Below, one piece after another: positions 47,121 through 56,064 of a DNA stretch of 64,000 nucleotides. Position numbers and translations under genes: made by a program. Every line of letters begins with the position of its first letter. Within the stretch, counting starts at the first letter, position 1. The DNA comes from MFD01213-c1 sp963704405. Lineage in GTDB: Bacteria; Planctomycetota; Phycisphaerae; Tepidisphaerales; Tepidisphaeraceae. The DNA is taken from assembly GCA_963704405.1 (NCBI GenBank), contig OY969903.1:992001-1056000 (forward strand), given 5' to 3'. Under the pieces are notes generated by a model. That model saw only the letters and a program-made list of their open reading frames with translations, had not been told where the DNA came from and did no database searches.

Positions 47121-47168
47121 TGATATGGATCGTGGCAGGCAACGTATTTCCTGCCACGATCCATATCA
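47121..47168. repeat. Perfect 19-bp hairpin between the PL4 and CE12 genes
   Basis: TGATATGGATCGTGGCAGG pairs with its exact complement ending at 47168, around a 10-base loop. There is no T run, so it is more likely an intercistronic mRNA-stabilising or processing hairpin than a terminator. Confidence 0.7.
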
Positions 47169-47205
47169 AATCATATCGCGAATAATTTCAAGGAGATGAA
47201 CAGTC

Positions 47206-48224
47206 ATGAATACCAAATCATACACGGGCCGCTGCGCGCATGTTTGACGCCATTTTTAGAAAAACTGTTGTTTTTGGCATCTGCATGACGCTTGGTGTTT
47301 TGCTTCAGGCTCAAAAGCGCTTCGGCGATCATAACGATTCATACTGTCGGCGATTCCACGGTCTGCGCGTGGAACGCCAATCGATACCCAAAGACAGGCT
47401 GGGGCCAGGTTCTTCCCTTTTTCTTCAACTCTTCGCGAGTCGCCATTGATGATGTTGGCAGCGCTGGATCGAGCGCTAAAAGCTATTACAACGATGTCTG
47501 GCCGAGCGTGACGCCCAAAATCAAGGCGGGCGATTTCGTGACTATCCAGTTTGGCATCAACGATGCGGACAGTGACGTTGCCCGGCACACCGATCCGTTT
47601 ACGACGTTTGAAGATTACCTCACTAAGTTTGTGAATGAGACGAAGGCAAAGGGTGCGTTCCCGGTCCTTGTTTCGACGGTGAATCGGAATAGCTGGAAGA
47701 ATGGCGCAATCTATCCCGCGTATCACAACTATCCGATCGCCACCCGACAGCTCGCGGCGAATATTCATGTGCCCCTGATCGACCTCGACAAAATGGAAGG
47801 CGATCTCCGCACCTCGCTGGGTGAAACGTATTCGCTCAACTATCTCTCGATGATTTTTCCAGCCGGTCAATGGCCGATTTATTCCGGTGGATCGAATGAT
47901 TCGGTTCACTTCACGGAATTTGGGGCGATCGAAATCGCTCGTCTTGTCGTGGCATCCATCCGGGCGAGCACCGATGTCCATGTCAGCAAGCTGATTCCGT
48001 ATTTCATGCCGACTTATCGGGTGGATTTCCGCAATAGTAATTCGACGTTTGGGTATGTCACCCGCACGCAATATTATCCCGCGGGGATCACGGTTACGGC
48101 GCTGGCGCTGCCGAACAGCGGGCATAGTTTTGTAAACTGGTCAGGGTACATTAACAGTACGAAGATTAATTCGCAGTTTAAGATGCCGGCGGCGGCGGTT
48201 TCTGTAACGGGGCATTTTAAGTAA
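47206..48224 (+). CDS. Rhamnogalacturonan acetylesterase-like SGNH hydrolase (CE12), frameshifted
   Basis: AAGGAG lies 10 bases upstream of ATG 47206 (MNTKSYTGRCA). That frame soon stops and the signal peptide (MFDAIFRKTVVFGICMTLGV) is read from 47240. It breaks again at the A4 run 47313-47316, after which SASAIITIHTVGDSTVCAWN begins the mature enzyme. SGNH signs are the nucleophile in GDST, the oxyanion block GINDADSD, and Asp/His in NDSVHFTEFGA. The last 70 residues are a bacterial repeat-type domain (SGHSFVNWSGYINST). It removes acetyl groups from rhamnogalacturonan I so that the neighbouring lyase can cut. Two single-base deletions rejoin the frames. Confidence 0.82.
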
Positions 48225-48254
48225 ATGTTGTTGGTGGAAATTGGCAGGTAAATC

Positions 48255-48291
48255 AACGCCCGACCCGGATTTTCCGGGCGGGCGTTTTTTA
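48255..48291 (+). terminator. Intrinsic terminator of the PL4-CE12 unit
   Basis: A 14-bp stem with a one-base bulge (AACGCCCG and CCCGGA on the left, their complements on the right), a 3-base loop and a T-rich tail. Confidence 0.88.
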
Positions 48292-48524
48292 TATGGATTG
48301 GTACCTGCAGCGCAATCACAGGTGGATGCAACAGTGCGGATGAATGAGTGCATCATCCGTGGCAGACAGGAATGTCTGCTCTGGCCAGGATGTGCACACC
48401 GCAACGGGCGAGGCGCTGTTTTGCTGAGGAGAGGCGGCTTGTTCCCTCTTTTGCCGCATGGTAGTTTTCTGCCCTTTGGGAAGCTCCGGCGGCTTGCTTT
48501 GCCACAACAAGGATAAAATCGATC

Positions 48525-50487
48525 GTGACAATTAGCACTCTGGGCGCGCCTGCTCGGGCGATGGTGGAACGAATTGCTGCACATGACGGACAAGGCGGGA
48601 CTACGCCGCTGGATTTGGCTATTGCGCGGTCGACCGGGGCGCTGCTGGCAAAGCAGGCGCCTGGCGGGTGGTGGGTGGGAGAGTTGCAGGGGGACAGCAT
48701 TCTGGAGTCAGAATATATTCTGCTCAAATGGATCCTGGGACAGGAAGATGACGCCGACCTGCCGAAGATCACCAACTACCTTCGCAATATTCAGAACGCG
48801 GACGGCGGCTGGAGCCTTTATCCGGGAGGGCCGGCGGATATTTCGGGGACGGTTAAGGCTTATTTTGCTTTGAAGCTGCAAGGGGATGATGCGGGCGCGC
48901 CGCATATGAGCCGTGCGCGCGAGTTGATCCGTGGGCTGGGCGGGGCGGAGAAATGCAATACGTTTACGCGGTTTTACTTCGCCTGCCTGGGCCAGATCAG
49001 TTTCGATTCGTGTCCGAGCATTCCGCCGGAAGTGGTGTTTCTGCCGAAGTGGTTTTATTTCAATCTGTACAACGTGTCGGCGTGGACGCGCACGATGATT
49101 TTGCCGCTGGGTATTGTGACGACGCTGAAGCGCGTGCGGGAAGTGCCGGGGAATCTGGGGATTCGCGAGCTTTATGTTGATTTTGACGCGGGGAACACGC
49201 TGGGCACGCCGCGGAAAGGGTTTCCGTGGACGTGGCGGGATTTTTTCCTGCGCGTGGATCGGATGCTCAAGCGGTATGAGGAATCGCCATTTGCAGGACT
49301 GCGCGAACGGGCGATGGCCGCGGCGGAGAAGTGGTTGCTGGATCACATGGCGGATTCCGAAGGGCTGGGGGCGATTTTTCCGCCGATGGTGTACATGCTG
49401 ATTGTATTTAAGGCGATGGGGTATGCAGATGACCATCCGGTAGTGCAGAAGGCGCATAAGGATTTGAAGGATTTTTATATCCGCGAAGGAGACACCATCC
49501 GGCTGCAGCCGTGCGTTTCGCCGGTGTGGGATACGGGCATTGCGATGCACGCGCTGGCGGAGGCAGGATTGCCGATCGATTCTGACGCAGCACGGCGAGG
49601 ATCGCAGTGGCTGCTGGATAAGGAAGTTCGCTTTGCATCGGACTGGCAGAAGAACACGCAGCGGATTGAGCCGAGCGGTTGGTTCTTCGAGTTTCACAAT
49701 CCTCATTACCCTGATGTTGACGATACGGCGATGGCGGTGATGTCATTGAAGCGGCTGGGGGGGAAGAAGGCGAATGAGGCGGTCCGCCGCGGGATTAACT
49801 GGTTGCTGGCGTTTCAGAACAGTGATGGTGGCTGGGCGGCTTTTGACAAGACAGAGCCCCGGCCGATCCTTGAGTATATTCCGTTTGCCGATCACAACGC
49901 GATGCAGGACCCGAGTTGCCCGGATATCACGGGGCGGGTGCTTGAATCGCTGGGACATAATGGTTTTTGCCGCTCGGATGCAATGGTGGAGCGTGCAATT
50001 CAGTTCATCCGCAGGCATCAGGACAAGGACGGCGGCTGGTGGGGGCGGTGGGGCGTGAATTTTGTGTATGGAACATGGCAGGTTTTGGCGGGAGTGAAAA
50101 GCGTGGGGCAGGATATGTCCGCCGACTTTATTCAGCGGGCGGCGAACTGGCTGCGCAGCGTTCAGAAGGCGGATGGAAGCTGGGGGGAATCGTGTGCGAG
50201 TTATGATGATCCTGCGTTGAAGGGGAAAGGCGAGAGCACGGCCTCGCAGACAGCCTGGGGAGTGATGGGATTGCTGGCTGTCGCTGGGCCGCATGATCCG
50301 GATGTGAAGCGGGGGATTGATTGGCTGATTGAACATCAGGCGGCTGATGGGGCGTGGGATGAACAGTGGTTTACGGGAACGGGGTTTCCGCGTGTTTTAT
50401 TTGAAGTATCACTTGTATCGGCATTACTTTCCGTTGATGGCGCTGGGAAGGTATCGAAAGTATCTGGATATGAGTGAGCGAAAATGA
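48525..50487 (+). CDS. shc: Squalene-hopene cyclase, frameshifted at the C terminus
   Basis: About 653 residues. The catalytic motif DVDDTA lies near residues 397-402. Several QW repeats are seen (QNADGGWSLY, QNSDGGWAAFDK, QDKDGGWWGRWG, QKADGSWGE). The GTGFPRV motif is at the C-terminal end. It cyclises squalene to hopene, the first committed step of hopanoid synthesis, at the membrane. After GTGFPRV the frame goes astray. Adding one T to the T4 run at 50395-50398 restores the family ending FYLKYHLYRHYFPLMALGRY and a stop at 50485-50487. The start is a GTG at 48525 with AAGGA about 12 bases and TAAAAT 5 bases upstream. No other hpn genes adjoin it. Confidence 0.95.
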
Positions 50488-50598
50488 GCGAGGGTGGGTT
50501 TGACTGAAATTTCCGAGCGAATGCCGATCGTGTTCTGGCGATCGCTTATGAATGATTCCTGTGCAAAGTTTATGCGGCTATGATTCGCGGCAACTCTT

Positions 50599-51969
50599 GT
50601 GACGGAAACCGGGAATTTACAATCGCAGGCTGATTCTTCGCCAGATCGGGCGGGGTTGCGCGTTGGGGGGAATATTGTTCTGGTGACGGCGGCGCGGGTG
50701 TCGTTGTTGGCCGCGTGGTTTGGGGCGACGATGCTTGTGGCGCGGACGCTTGGCCGTAGTGCGGCGGGGCCGGCGGCGCTGGCGCTTTATACGCTGTGCA
50801 CCAACGCCATTCGCATCATTACCAGTTGTATCGGAGATCCGCTGGATATGGCGGTGATGCGGGAGGCGCCGCTGTTTCTGCGCAGCGATCGGCCGCGGGC
50901 GCTGGAGATTATTCGGTCGGCATTCTGGGTTCGGGTCGGGCTTGGCGGGTTGGCGATCGCAATGGCGTCGGCAATCCCGTGGGTGGTGGCGTGGCTGGTT
51001 TTTCAGGACCCGCGATTTCGATTCCTGGCCGTTCTGACAGCCGCGGGGGTGCTGGGGGATTTGCTTTTGCGATCGGTGCTTGGGTTTTTTCAACTGAGTG
51101 AGCGGTTTGTTCCGTTTATTCTTACCGATGCCGTTTGGCAACTGGGGCGCACGGCGGCGGTGGTGGCGCTGGTGATGCTGAATCTTTTGACGGCGAGAAA
51201 TGCAATTTTGCTTTATGTGATTGCGCCGTATGCCGCTTTTGCGATCGCGGCGGTGATGTTGCCTCGCGATGTGCTGACACCCGCGCGGCTGCCGCGACAT
51301 CGGCTGGCGAGCCTCTATCATTACAGCAAGTGGATGGTGCTGGCGACGGTAATGGCGGCGATTTATGAGCGGCTCGATATATTCATGCTCAACGGATTTC
51401 GCGGGCACTACGAGGCGGGGATTTACGCCGCCGCGATGACGCTGGCGGTGATTCCGGATTTTATTGATGGCGCGGTGCAGACGGTGCTGGCGCCCAAGGT
51501 GGCGCCGGCGTTCGCCGCGGGGACGTTTAATGAGCTGCAGCGGTGGTATTTGAAATATGCGATTCCGCTAGGCGTCCTGGCGGCGGCGGGGGCGATGCTT
51601 CTGGGGGGGCCGGTGATTCGCATTCTTCTCGGCAATTCGTTTGCGCTATCGGTTGGGCCGTTCAAAATTCTGGTGTTGAGCACGATTTTTAATGTTGTCT
51701 TCACACCGCTGCCGGCGGTGCTGTTGAACTTTGTCGCGCCGCAGAAAGTCACGGGCATTGCGCTGATCGGGCTGGGGATTGTGCTGGGCGGGGGCGTTGT
51801 GATCATTCCAATTTTTGGAATCATCGGGGCGGCGTGGCTGATCCTGGCGGCGCGGGTGACGATTGGGACGGTGATTGTGTTAATGGCGACGGCAATCGCG
51901 CGGCAGGCGGGGGGAGCGGGATGTTCAATCGGACGTGCTGCCGGCGGAATTGCCAGGGCATATCGATGA
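50599..51969 (+). CDS. Oligosaccharide flippase family protein (second copy)
   Basis: 456 residues starting with GTG at 50599, with about 12-14 helices. The opening GGNIVLVTAARVSLLAAWFG and the internal YSKWMVLATVMAAIYERLDIFML match the polysaccharide-exporter (Wzx/MATE-like) superfamily. It probably moves lipid-linked glycans across the inner membrane. It differs strongly from the flippase at 14.2-15.7 kb. It follows the cyclase gene by about 110 bases and may be cotranscribed with it, or may use the TATGAT-like element near 50579. Confidence 0.82.
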   Translation: MTETGNLQSQADSSPDRAGLRVGGNIVLVTAARVSLLAAWFGATMLVARTLGRSAAGPAALALYTLCTNAIRIITSCIGDPLDMAVMREAPLFLRSDRPRALEIIRSAFWVRVGLGGLAIAMASAIPWVVAWLVFQDPRFRFLAVLTAAGVLGDLLLRSVLGFFQLSERFVPFILTDAVWQLGRTAAVVALVMLNLLTARNAILLYVIAPYAAFAIAAVMLPRDVLTPARLPRHRLASLYHYSKWMVLATVMAAIYERLDIFMLNGFRGHYEAGIYAAAMTLAVIPDFIDGAVQTVLAPKVAPAFAAGTFNELQRWYLKYAIPLGVLAAAGAMLLGGPVIRILLGNSFALSVGPFKILVLSTIFNVVFTPLPAVLLNFVAPQKVTGIALIGLGIVLGGGVVIIPIFGIIGAAWLILAARVTIGTVIVLMATAIARQAGGAGCSIGRAAGGIARAYR

Positions 51970-51992
51970 GGGGCCGTGAAGGGCCATCAGGA

Positions 51993-52502
51993 TCATGGCT
52001 CGGCCAGGTAAGTCCTGTACAACCCCTCCGGCACTTCAAGCACTTCCATCGATACCGCCTGCCCGGGCCTCGGTGGTGGCATGAAAATGCACCAGCGTTT
52101 CCCATTATGCGATGGTGTGGAATCGCAGATGATGATTCGCTTGTCGTGTGACACGGCAGCGAGGCCGCTGGAGATGTAGAGATAGGGTTTGCCGGATTGG
52201 GGGCAGGTGAAATTGAGCGGGGTTCCCGATTCTGATTTCAATTCTTCCAATTGGGCGGGCAGGTGTTTGTTGACTGAATAGTAGAGCAGCAACGCCTCGC
52301 CGATGTCCTGAAGGCGGGAGGCGCAGGTGTCTGTGGCGACGACAGCTTCGGGGGAAAGGGTGGGGGCGCTGAGGTTACCGTTTGCGGAGAGGTCGGCGAA
52401 GGGATCGCCGCCGGTGATCTGGGCTGCCGGTTTGGGTTGAGGCTGACATCCGCCGAGCGCGGCGGCCAGTATCAGGGACAGGATTAAAACGGTGTGTCGC
52501 AT
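51993..52502 (-). CDS. Hypothetical lipoprotein
   Basis: 169 residues from ATG 52502 (MRHTVLILSLILAAALGGCQ), a clear lipoprotein signal with lipobox AALGGC. The mature part carries two Cys (TDTCASRL, FTCPQSG) and IGEALLLYYSVNKHLPAQLEEL. This resembles the pseudopilin-like core (helix followed by a P-x-x-L-x-x-L turn) seen in planctomycete H-X9-DG or T2SSG-like proteins. Function unknown. It is convergent with the flippase. Longer upstream starts would bury the signal. Confidence 0.7.
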   Translation of the reverse strand: MRHTVLILSLILAAALGGCQPQPKPAAQITGGDPFADLSANGNLSAPTLSPEAVVATDTCASRLQDIGEALLLYYSVNKHLPAQLEELKSESGTPLNFTCPQSGKPYLYISSGLAAVSHDKRIIICDSTPSHNGKRWCIFMPPPRPGQAVSMEVLEVPEGLYRTYLAEP

Positions 52503-52749
52503 ATCAGAGGACAGTTTCGCCATGCGGGGTCTGCAATGCAACCTGAACCCTCCTTCTCTGGCGATCTGCTCGCATCTTTTAGATTTCCGGGAGGGGGGTA
52601 GAAAAGCAGGCTGCAATTTGAAAATATTAAATACCGCTAAGGCTGACTCTGCTTCATGCGTGGGCTTCGGCAGGCTGTGCTGGCACTTCATTTGCTTTGA
52701 TATTTCACAGTGATAACGGCAGGGGGGATGTCCCTAACGGAGTCTCATC

Positions 52750-53321
52750 ATGGCAGACGAAACGAGAAAGAACACAAATCCAGACGCGAACCCTGACGCC
52801 ATTACCGGCGCACCTGGTTCGCATCCTGTAGGCACTGGCATTGGGGCGGCCGGGGCTGGAGCGGCGGGAGCCGCCATCGGTTCCATGGCGGGGCCGATTG
52901 GGACCGCTGTCGGAGCAGTAGTGGGCGCGGTTGCAGGCGGACTTGCGGGCAAAGGTGTCGCTGAGTCCGTCAACCCGACCGCCGAGGATCAGTATTGGCG
53001 GAGCAATTACAGCTCGCGCCCTATGTGTCGCCGGGGTCTGCATATGATGAATATGCGCCTGCATATCGTCATGGCTGGGAAGCCCGCAGCCGCCACGGCG
53101 GAAAGCGATTTGAAGAAGTGGAATCGAGCGTGCGGACAGATTGGGAAGCCACCAAGGGCAAGACGCGGCTGGAATGGGATCGCGCCAAGGCCGCGATGCG
53201 CGATGCCTGGGACCATGTCGGCAGCCGCGAGCATGAAAATGTGAACGATGATGCGACGACTGCGCGCACATCGGGCGCTGGCATCAGCGGCTCAGGCGTC
53301 GGCGGGAATGTCCGCAGCTAA
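52750..53321 (+). CDS. Glycine-zipper stress-type protein, frameshifted
   Basis: About 190 residues when rejoined. ATG 52750 has CGGAG upstream. Residues 28-75 are a Gly/Ala zipper (GIGAAGAGAAGAAIGSMAGP and similar) able to form a membrane-associated helix pair. The frame breaks at a C3 run (53019-53021). Adding one C continues ...YSSRPYVSPGSAYDEYAPAYRHG and then WDRAKAAMRDAWDHVGSREHEN, a hydrophilic repeat-like tail. Such proteins are often stress-induced in soil bacteria. Function is unknown. A terminator follows. Confidence 0.75.
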
Positions 53322-53351
53322 CGCATTGCACCAACCGTCCATTCAATGAAT

Positions 53352-53393
53352 CCGAGCCGGCGAAAGTTGTATCTCGCCGGCTCGGGTTTTTTT
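53352..53393 (+). terminator. Intrinsic terminator of the glycine-zipper gene
   Basis: A perfect 12-bp stem (CCGAGCCGGCGA with its complement at 53374-53385), a 10-base loop and seven T. Confidence 0.92.
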
Positions 53394-53421
53394 GTTGGTG
53401 TCCATCCTGCGGGGCTATACT
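53392..53421 (+). promoter_or_regulatory. Promoter of the YpdA-like gene
   Basis: TTGTTG (53392-53397) and TATACT (53416-53421) with an 18-base spacer; the -10 ends 14 bases before ATG 53436. Confidence 0.5.
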
Positions 53422-53435
53422 GTGCCAAGACATTC

Positions 53436-54506
53436 ATGATCGCAGATGCTCCATCCTCTTCTGACGCTTCGACAGATGTCGCCATCGTGGGGGCGGGGCC
53501 GATTGGCCTTGAACTGGCGGTCGCGTTTAAAAAAGCGGGCATCGATTATCTTCATTTTGACGCCAGGCAAATCGGGTACACCATTTCGTGGTTTGCTCCG
53601 CAGACGCGATTTTTCAGCAGCAATGAGCGGATCGCGATTGCCGGTGTGCCGCTGCAAACGTGGGATCAGGCCAAGGCGACCCGCGAAGAATATCTGGTGT
53701 ACCTGCGGCGAATCGTCCAGCAGTACGACTTAAAAGTGCGCACCTATGAGCCGGTGACGCAAATCGATAAAGGGGCGGACGGATTTGTACTGACGACGCA
53801 GGCGCGCTCGGGCCAGAAGACTGTTCGCGCGGGGAAAATTGTCCTCTGCACGGGAGGCACGGATCGGCCTCGGCTTCTGAATATTCCGGGCGAAGACTTG
53901 CCGCACGTCAGTCATTATTTCCAGGACCCGCACACTTATTTCCGCAAGCGATTGCTGATTGTCGGCGGGAAAAATTCGGCGGTTGAGGCGGCATTGCGGT
54001 GTTATCATGCGGGGGCATTTGTTTCGATCAGCTATCGCCGCGAGCGGATTAATCAGTCCAACATCAAGTATTGGTTGCTTCCGGAAATCAACGGGCTGAT
54101 TGAGTCCAGAAAAATCGAGAGTTATTTCGGAACGGTTCCGACAAAAATCACGCCGTCGCATGTCAGCCTTGCGCCGTCGACCTATTGCAGTGTTTTCCGG
54201 GAAAGCGTGACGAAGCCGTTTGATTTTGTCCTCGCGCTGGTTGGGTATGAGGCGGATGTTTCGCTGCTAAAGAAAGCAGGGATCACTTTGCGCGGCGATT
54301 GCCGGATGCCGGTGTTTAATCCACAGACGATGGAAACCGATGTTTCCGGTATCTATGTCGCAGGGTGTGCGATCGGTGGAACACAGGATAAATACGCGAT
54401 CTTTCTGGAGAATTGCCACATCCACGTTCCACGTATCGTGGCGGCGATTACGGGGCAATCTGCGGCCGCGATGGAGACACCAGAATTTTCCAGGCCGGAG
54501 AGTTGA
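53436..54506 (+). CDS. YpdA-like FAD/NAD(P)-dependent oxidoreductase (bacillithiol disulfide reductase family)
   Basis: 356 residues. N-terminal FAD motif VAIVGAGPIGLELAVAFKKAG, NAD(P) motif LLIVGGKNSAVEAALRCYHAG in the middle, and C-terminal GIYVAGCAIGG. YpdA reduces bacillithiol disulfide in Firmicutes. Homologues in bacteria without bacillithiol are thioredoxin-reductase-like with other or unknown substrates. There is no CxxC redox motif, as in the family. I place the start at ATG 53436, because a longer in-frame extension would run through the preceding terminator and promoter. Confidence 0.85.
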   Translation: MIADAPSSSDASTDVAIVGAGPIGLELAVAFKKAGIDYLHFDARQIGYTISWFAPQTRFFSSNERIAIAGVPLQTWDQAKATREEYLVYLRRIVQQYDLKVRTYEPVTQIDKGADGFVLTTQARSGQKTVRAGKIVLCTGGTDRPRLLNIPGEDLPHVSHYFQDPHTYFRKRLLIVGGKNSAVEAALRCYHAGAFVSISYRRERINQSNIKYWLLPEINGLIESRKIESYFGTVPTKITPSHVSLAPSTYCSVFRESVTKPFDFVLALVGYEADVSLLKKAGITLRGDCRMPVFNPQTMETDVSGIYVAGCAIGGTQDKYAIFLENCHIHVPRIVAAITGQSAAAMETPEFSRPES

Positions 54507-54604
54507 GTTTCGCGGTGTGCAGGTAACGCGATCGGACACGCGCGTCTCGTCTCATCTTTTTAATGCATTTTTAGTGCGAGTAATTGTGGTCGAAGGATAT
54601 TCCG

Positions 54605-54712
54605 AGGCGGCGTCGAATATGGCGGAAGAGTAAGAAAGAGACAAATCGCAGCTGCAGGGGCGGCTGCGATTTATCTCTTTCTCTTACTCTCCCGCCATAT
54701 TCAACGCCGCCT
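54605..54712. repeat. 108-bp palindromic repeat (long hairpin)
   Basis: Left arm 54605-54652 and right arm 54663-54712 are inverted copies with about three mismatches and a 2-base gap, around a 10-base loop. The outer part reads GGCGGCGTTGAATATGGCGG on the right arm. Its motifs GAATATGGCGG, AGAGTAAG and ACAAATCGCAGC are shared with the repeat arms around the IS at 6.4-8.0 kb. Confidence 0.85.
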
Positions 54713-54786
54713 GGAAGTTCAGGGACGAAAATCTGGGCGAAATTTATGGAAGGTCGGGGTGAGAACCCCATGCTACAATATTCTCG

Positions 54787-55044
54787 ATGTCATCACTCAC
54801 CCCACTCGGTTTTTCTCCGAATCGGCGGCCGGTGCAAAACGCGGCGATTGAGCATGTCGTTCTCCGGCGGCCGCTGCATCGCATCCTTGCATTCACTCGC
54901 CGTAGTATTGATGACGTGGTGAATAGTCCCATCGCCAAGAATGAGGTGCTGGGATATTACAAGCTGCATAAGTGGGTTCAGCGGGGGTGCGAGTCGGTAG
55001 ATTTGGAGCGATGGTGGAATGGTGTGCCGCGACAAAAATCTTGA
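54787..55044 (+). CDS. Small hypothetical protein
   Basis: An 85-residue frame starting MSSLTPLGFSPNRRPV with a C-terminal segment EVLGYYKLHKWVQRGCESVDLERWW. TACAAT lies 7 bases before the ATG, similar to other probable leaderless genes here. I do not recognise a family, and the frame could be chance. Confidence 0.35.
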   Translation: MSSLTPLGFSPNRRPVQNAAIEHVVLRRPLHRILAFTRRSIDDVVNSPIAKNEVLGYYKLHKWVQRGCESVDLERWWNGVPRQKS

Positions 55045-55065
55045 TGGAGTCGCAGTGATTGCCGC

Positions 55066-55774
55066 TTACTTCGCCGGCGGCTTTTTCATCACGAATAGAT
55101 AGTTAAACCCGCGCAGAAAGAAATTCCCTTCCTCCGCCGTGTGCCGGTAGTTTCCCATGTCCAGCGTTTTGTTGTGGCGGACCACTGAAATGATATCCAC
55201 CGGTTCAAACTGTTTTCGCATCATCGCGAATAAATCGAACCCCAGCGGATAAAACGAACCCCCGGATTTCTGGTGCTCGTATGAATCGCTGATATACATG
55301 CGCCATGTGGCGGCTCGGCTTCAGGACGCGGTGTATCTCCGAGATCACCTTTTCCATTGCAGTGAAATATTCGCCGCCTTCGGCCGAGAGCTTGCCGATG
55401 TCGCGCGGGTCGGGGCCGTAGTCCAGGTGCGTTGAATAGGGGGGATCGATAAAAACGAAATCGACCTTGCCGCTCAGCTCCGGTGGGAGTTTGCGCGTCG
55501 ACACGAAAAATATCTTGCGCGTTGGGTGTACATCATAGCCGAGCGCTTTGCGGTTCAGATCGCGGGCGACGTCGAGCGTTGTGCCGCTGCCGGCGCAGGG
55601 ATCGATGACCAGCTCCTTCTCCTTCGTGTATCGCTGCAGCAGGTTCCAGATAATGTAGCTCGGCGTCGCCCCTTTGTAATGAGGATTACCCTGGACGCCC
55701 TCTCCATAGTGTTGTGAGGGGTAATCCCAAAGTGTAGTTGGCTGAAGGCGAAGGGGCGGCTTACGGAATTTCAT
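55066..55774 (-). CDS. DNA methyltransferase (N6-adenine/N4-cytosine type), frameshifted
   Basis: About 235 residues when rejoined. AdoMet motif I is VIDPCAGSGTTLDVARDLNR and catalytic motif IV is FIDPPYSTHLDYG, in the order I then IV. After RVLKPSRHMA the frame is lost near 55296-55303. Removing one base continues MYISDSYEHQKSGGSFYPLG to FNYLFVMKKPPAK. No restriction nuclease gene is next to it, so it is an orphan methylase or one that marks the chromosome. The N-terminal WDYPSQHYGEGVQGNPHYKG part is the likely substrate or target-recognition region. Confidence 0.82.
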
Positions 55775-56064
55775 CGTGTAATCTTTCTTACTGAATAGCC
55801 CGTCAACATAAATACCAATCCCAGTTTAAACGAGCCTGTTCCATGGCCGCCAGCGTCCAAGTGGCGCTTGTTTAACGCTTTGGCGTGCATGGCAAACGGG
55901 CAGGCGTCCAATAATTGTGGCGATAAAGGTGGATCGCGCTTTAATTCCGCAAATCTGCCGACGACATTTTGACTTCTTGCTATGCGAATCGGAGATGTTC
56001 TTCATGCGATCCACCAGCCTGGCTCTGTCGAGTCACTGAGTGATTGTCGCGAAAGGAAACAATC
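55775..56064. other. Intergenic region upstream of the FN3 protein
   Basis: About 290 bases between divergent genes. The AAAGGA ribosome site before ATG 56065 is the only clear element. Confidence 0.3.
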
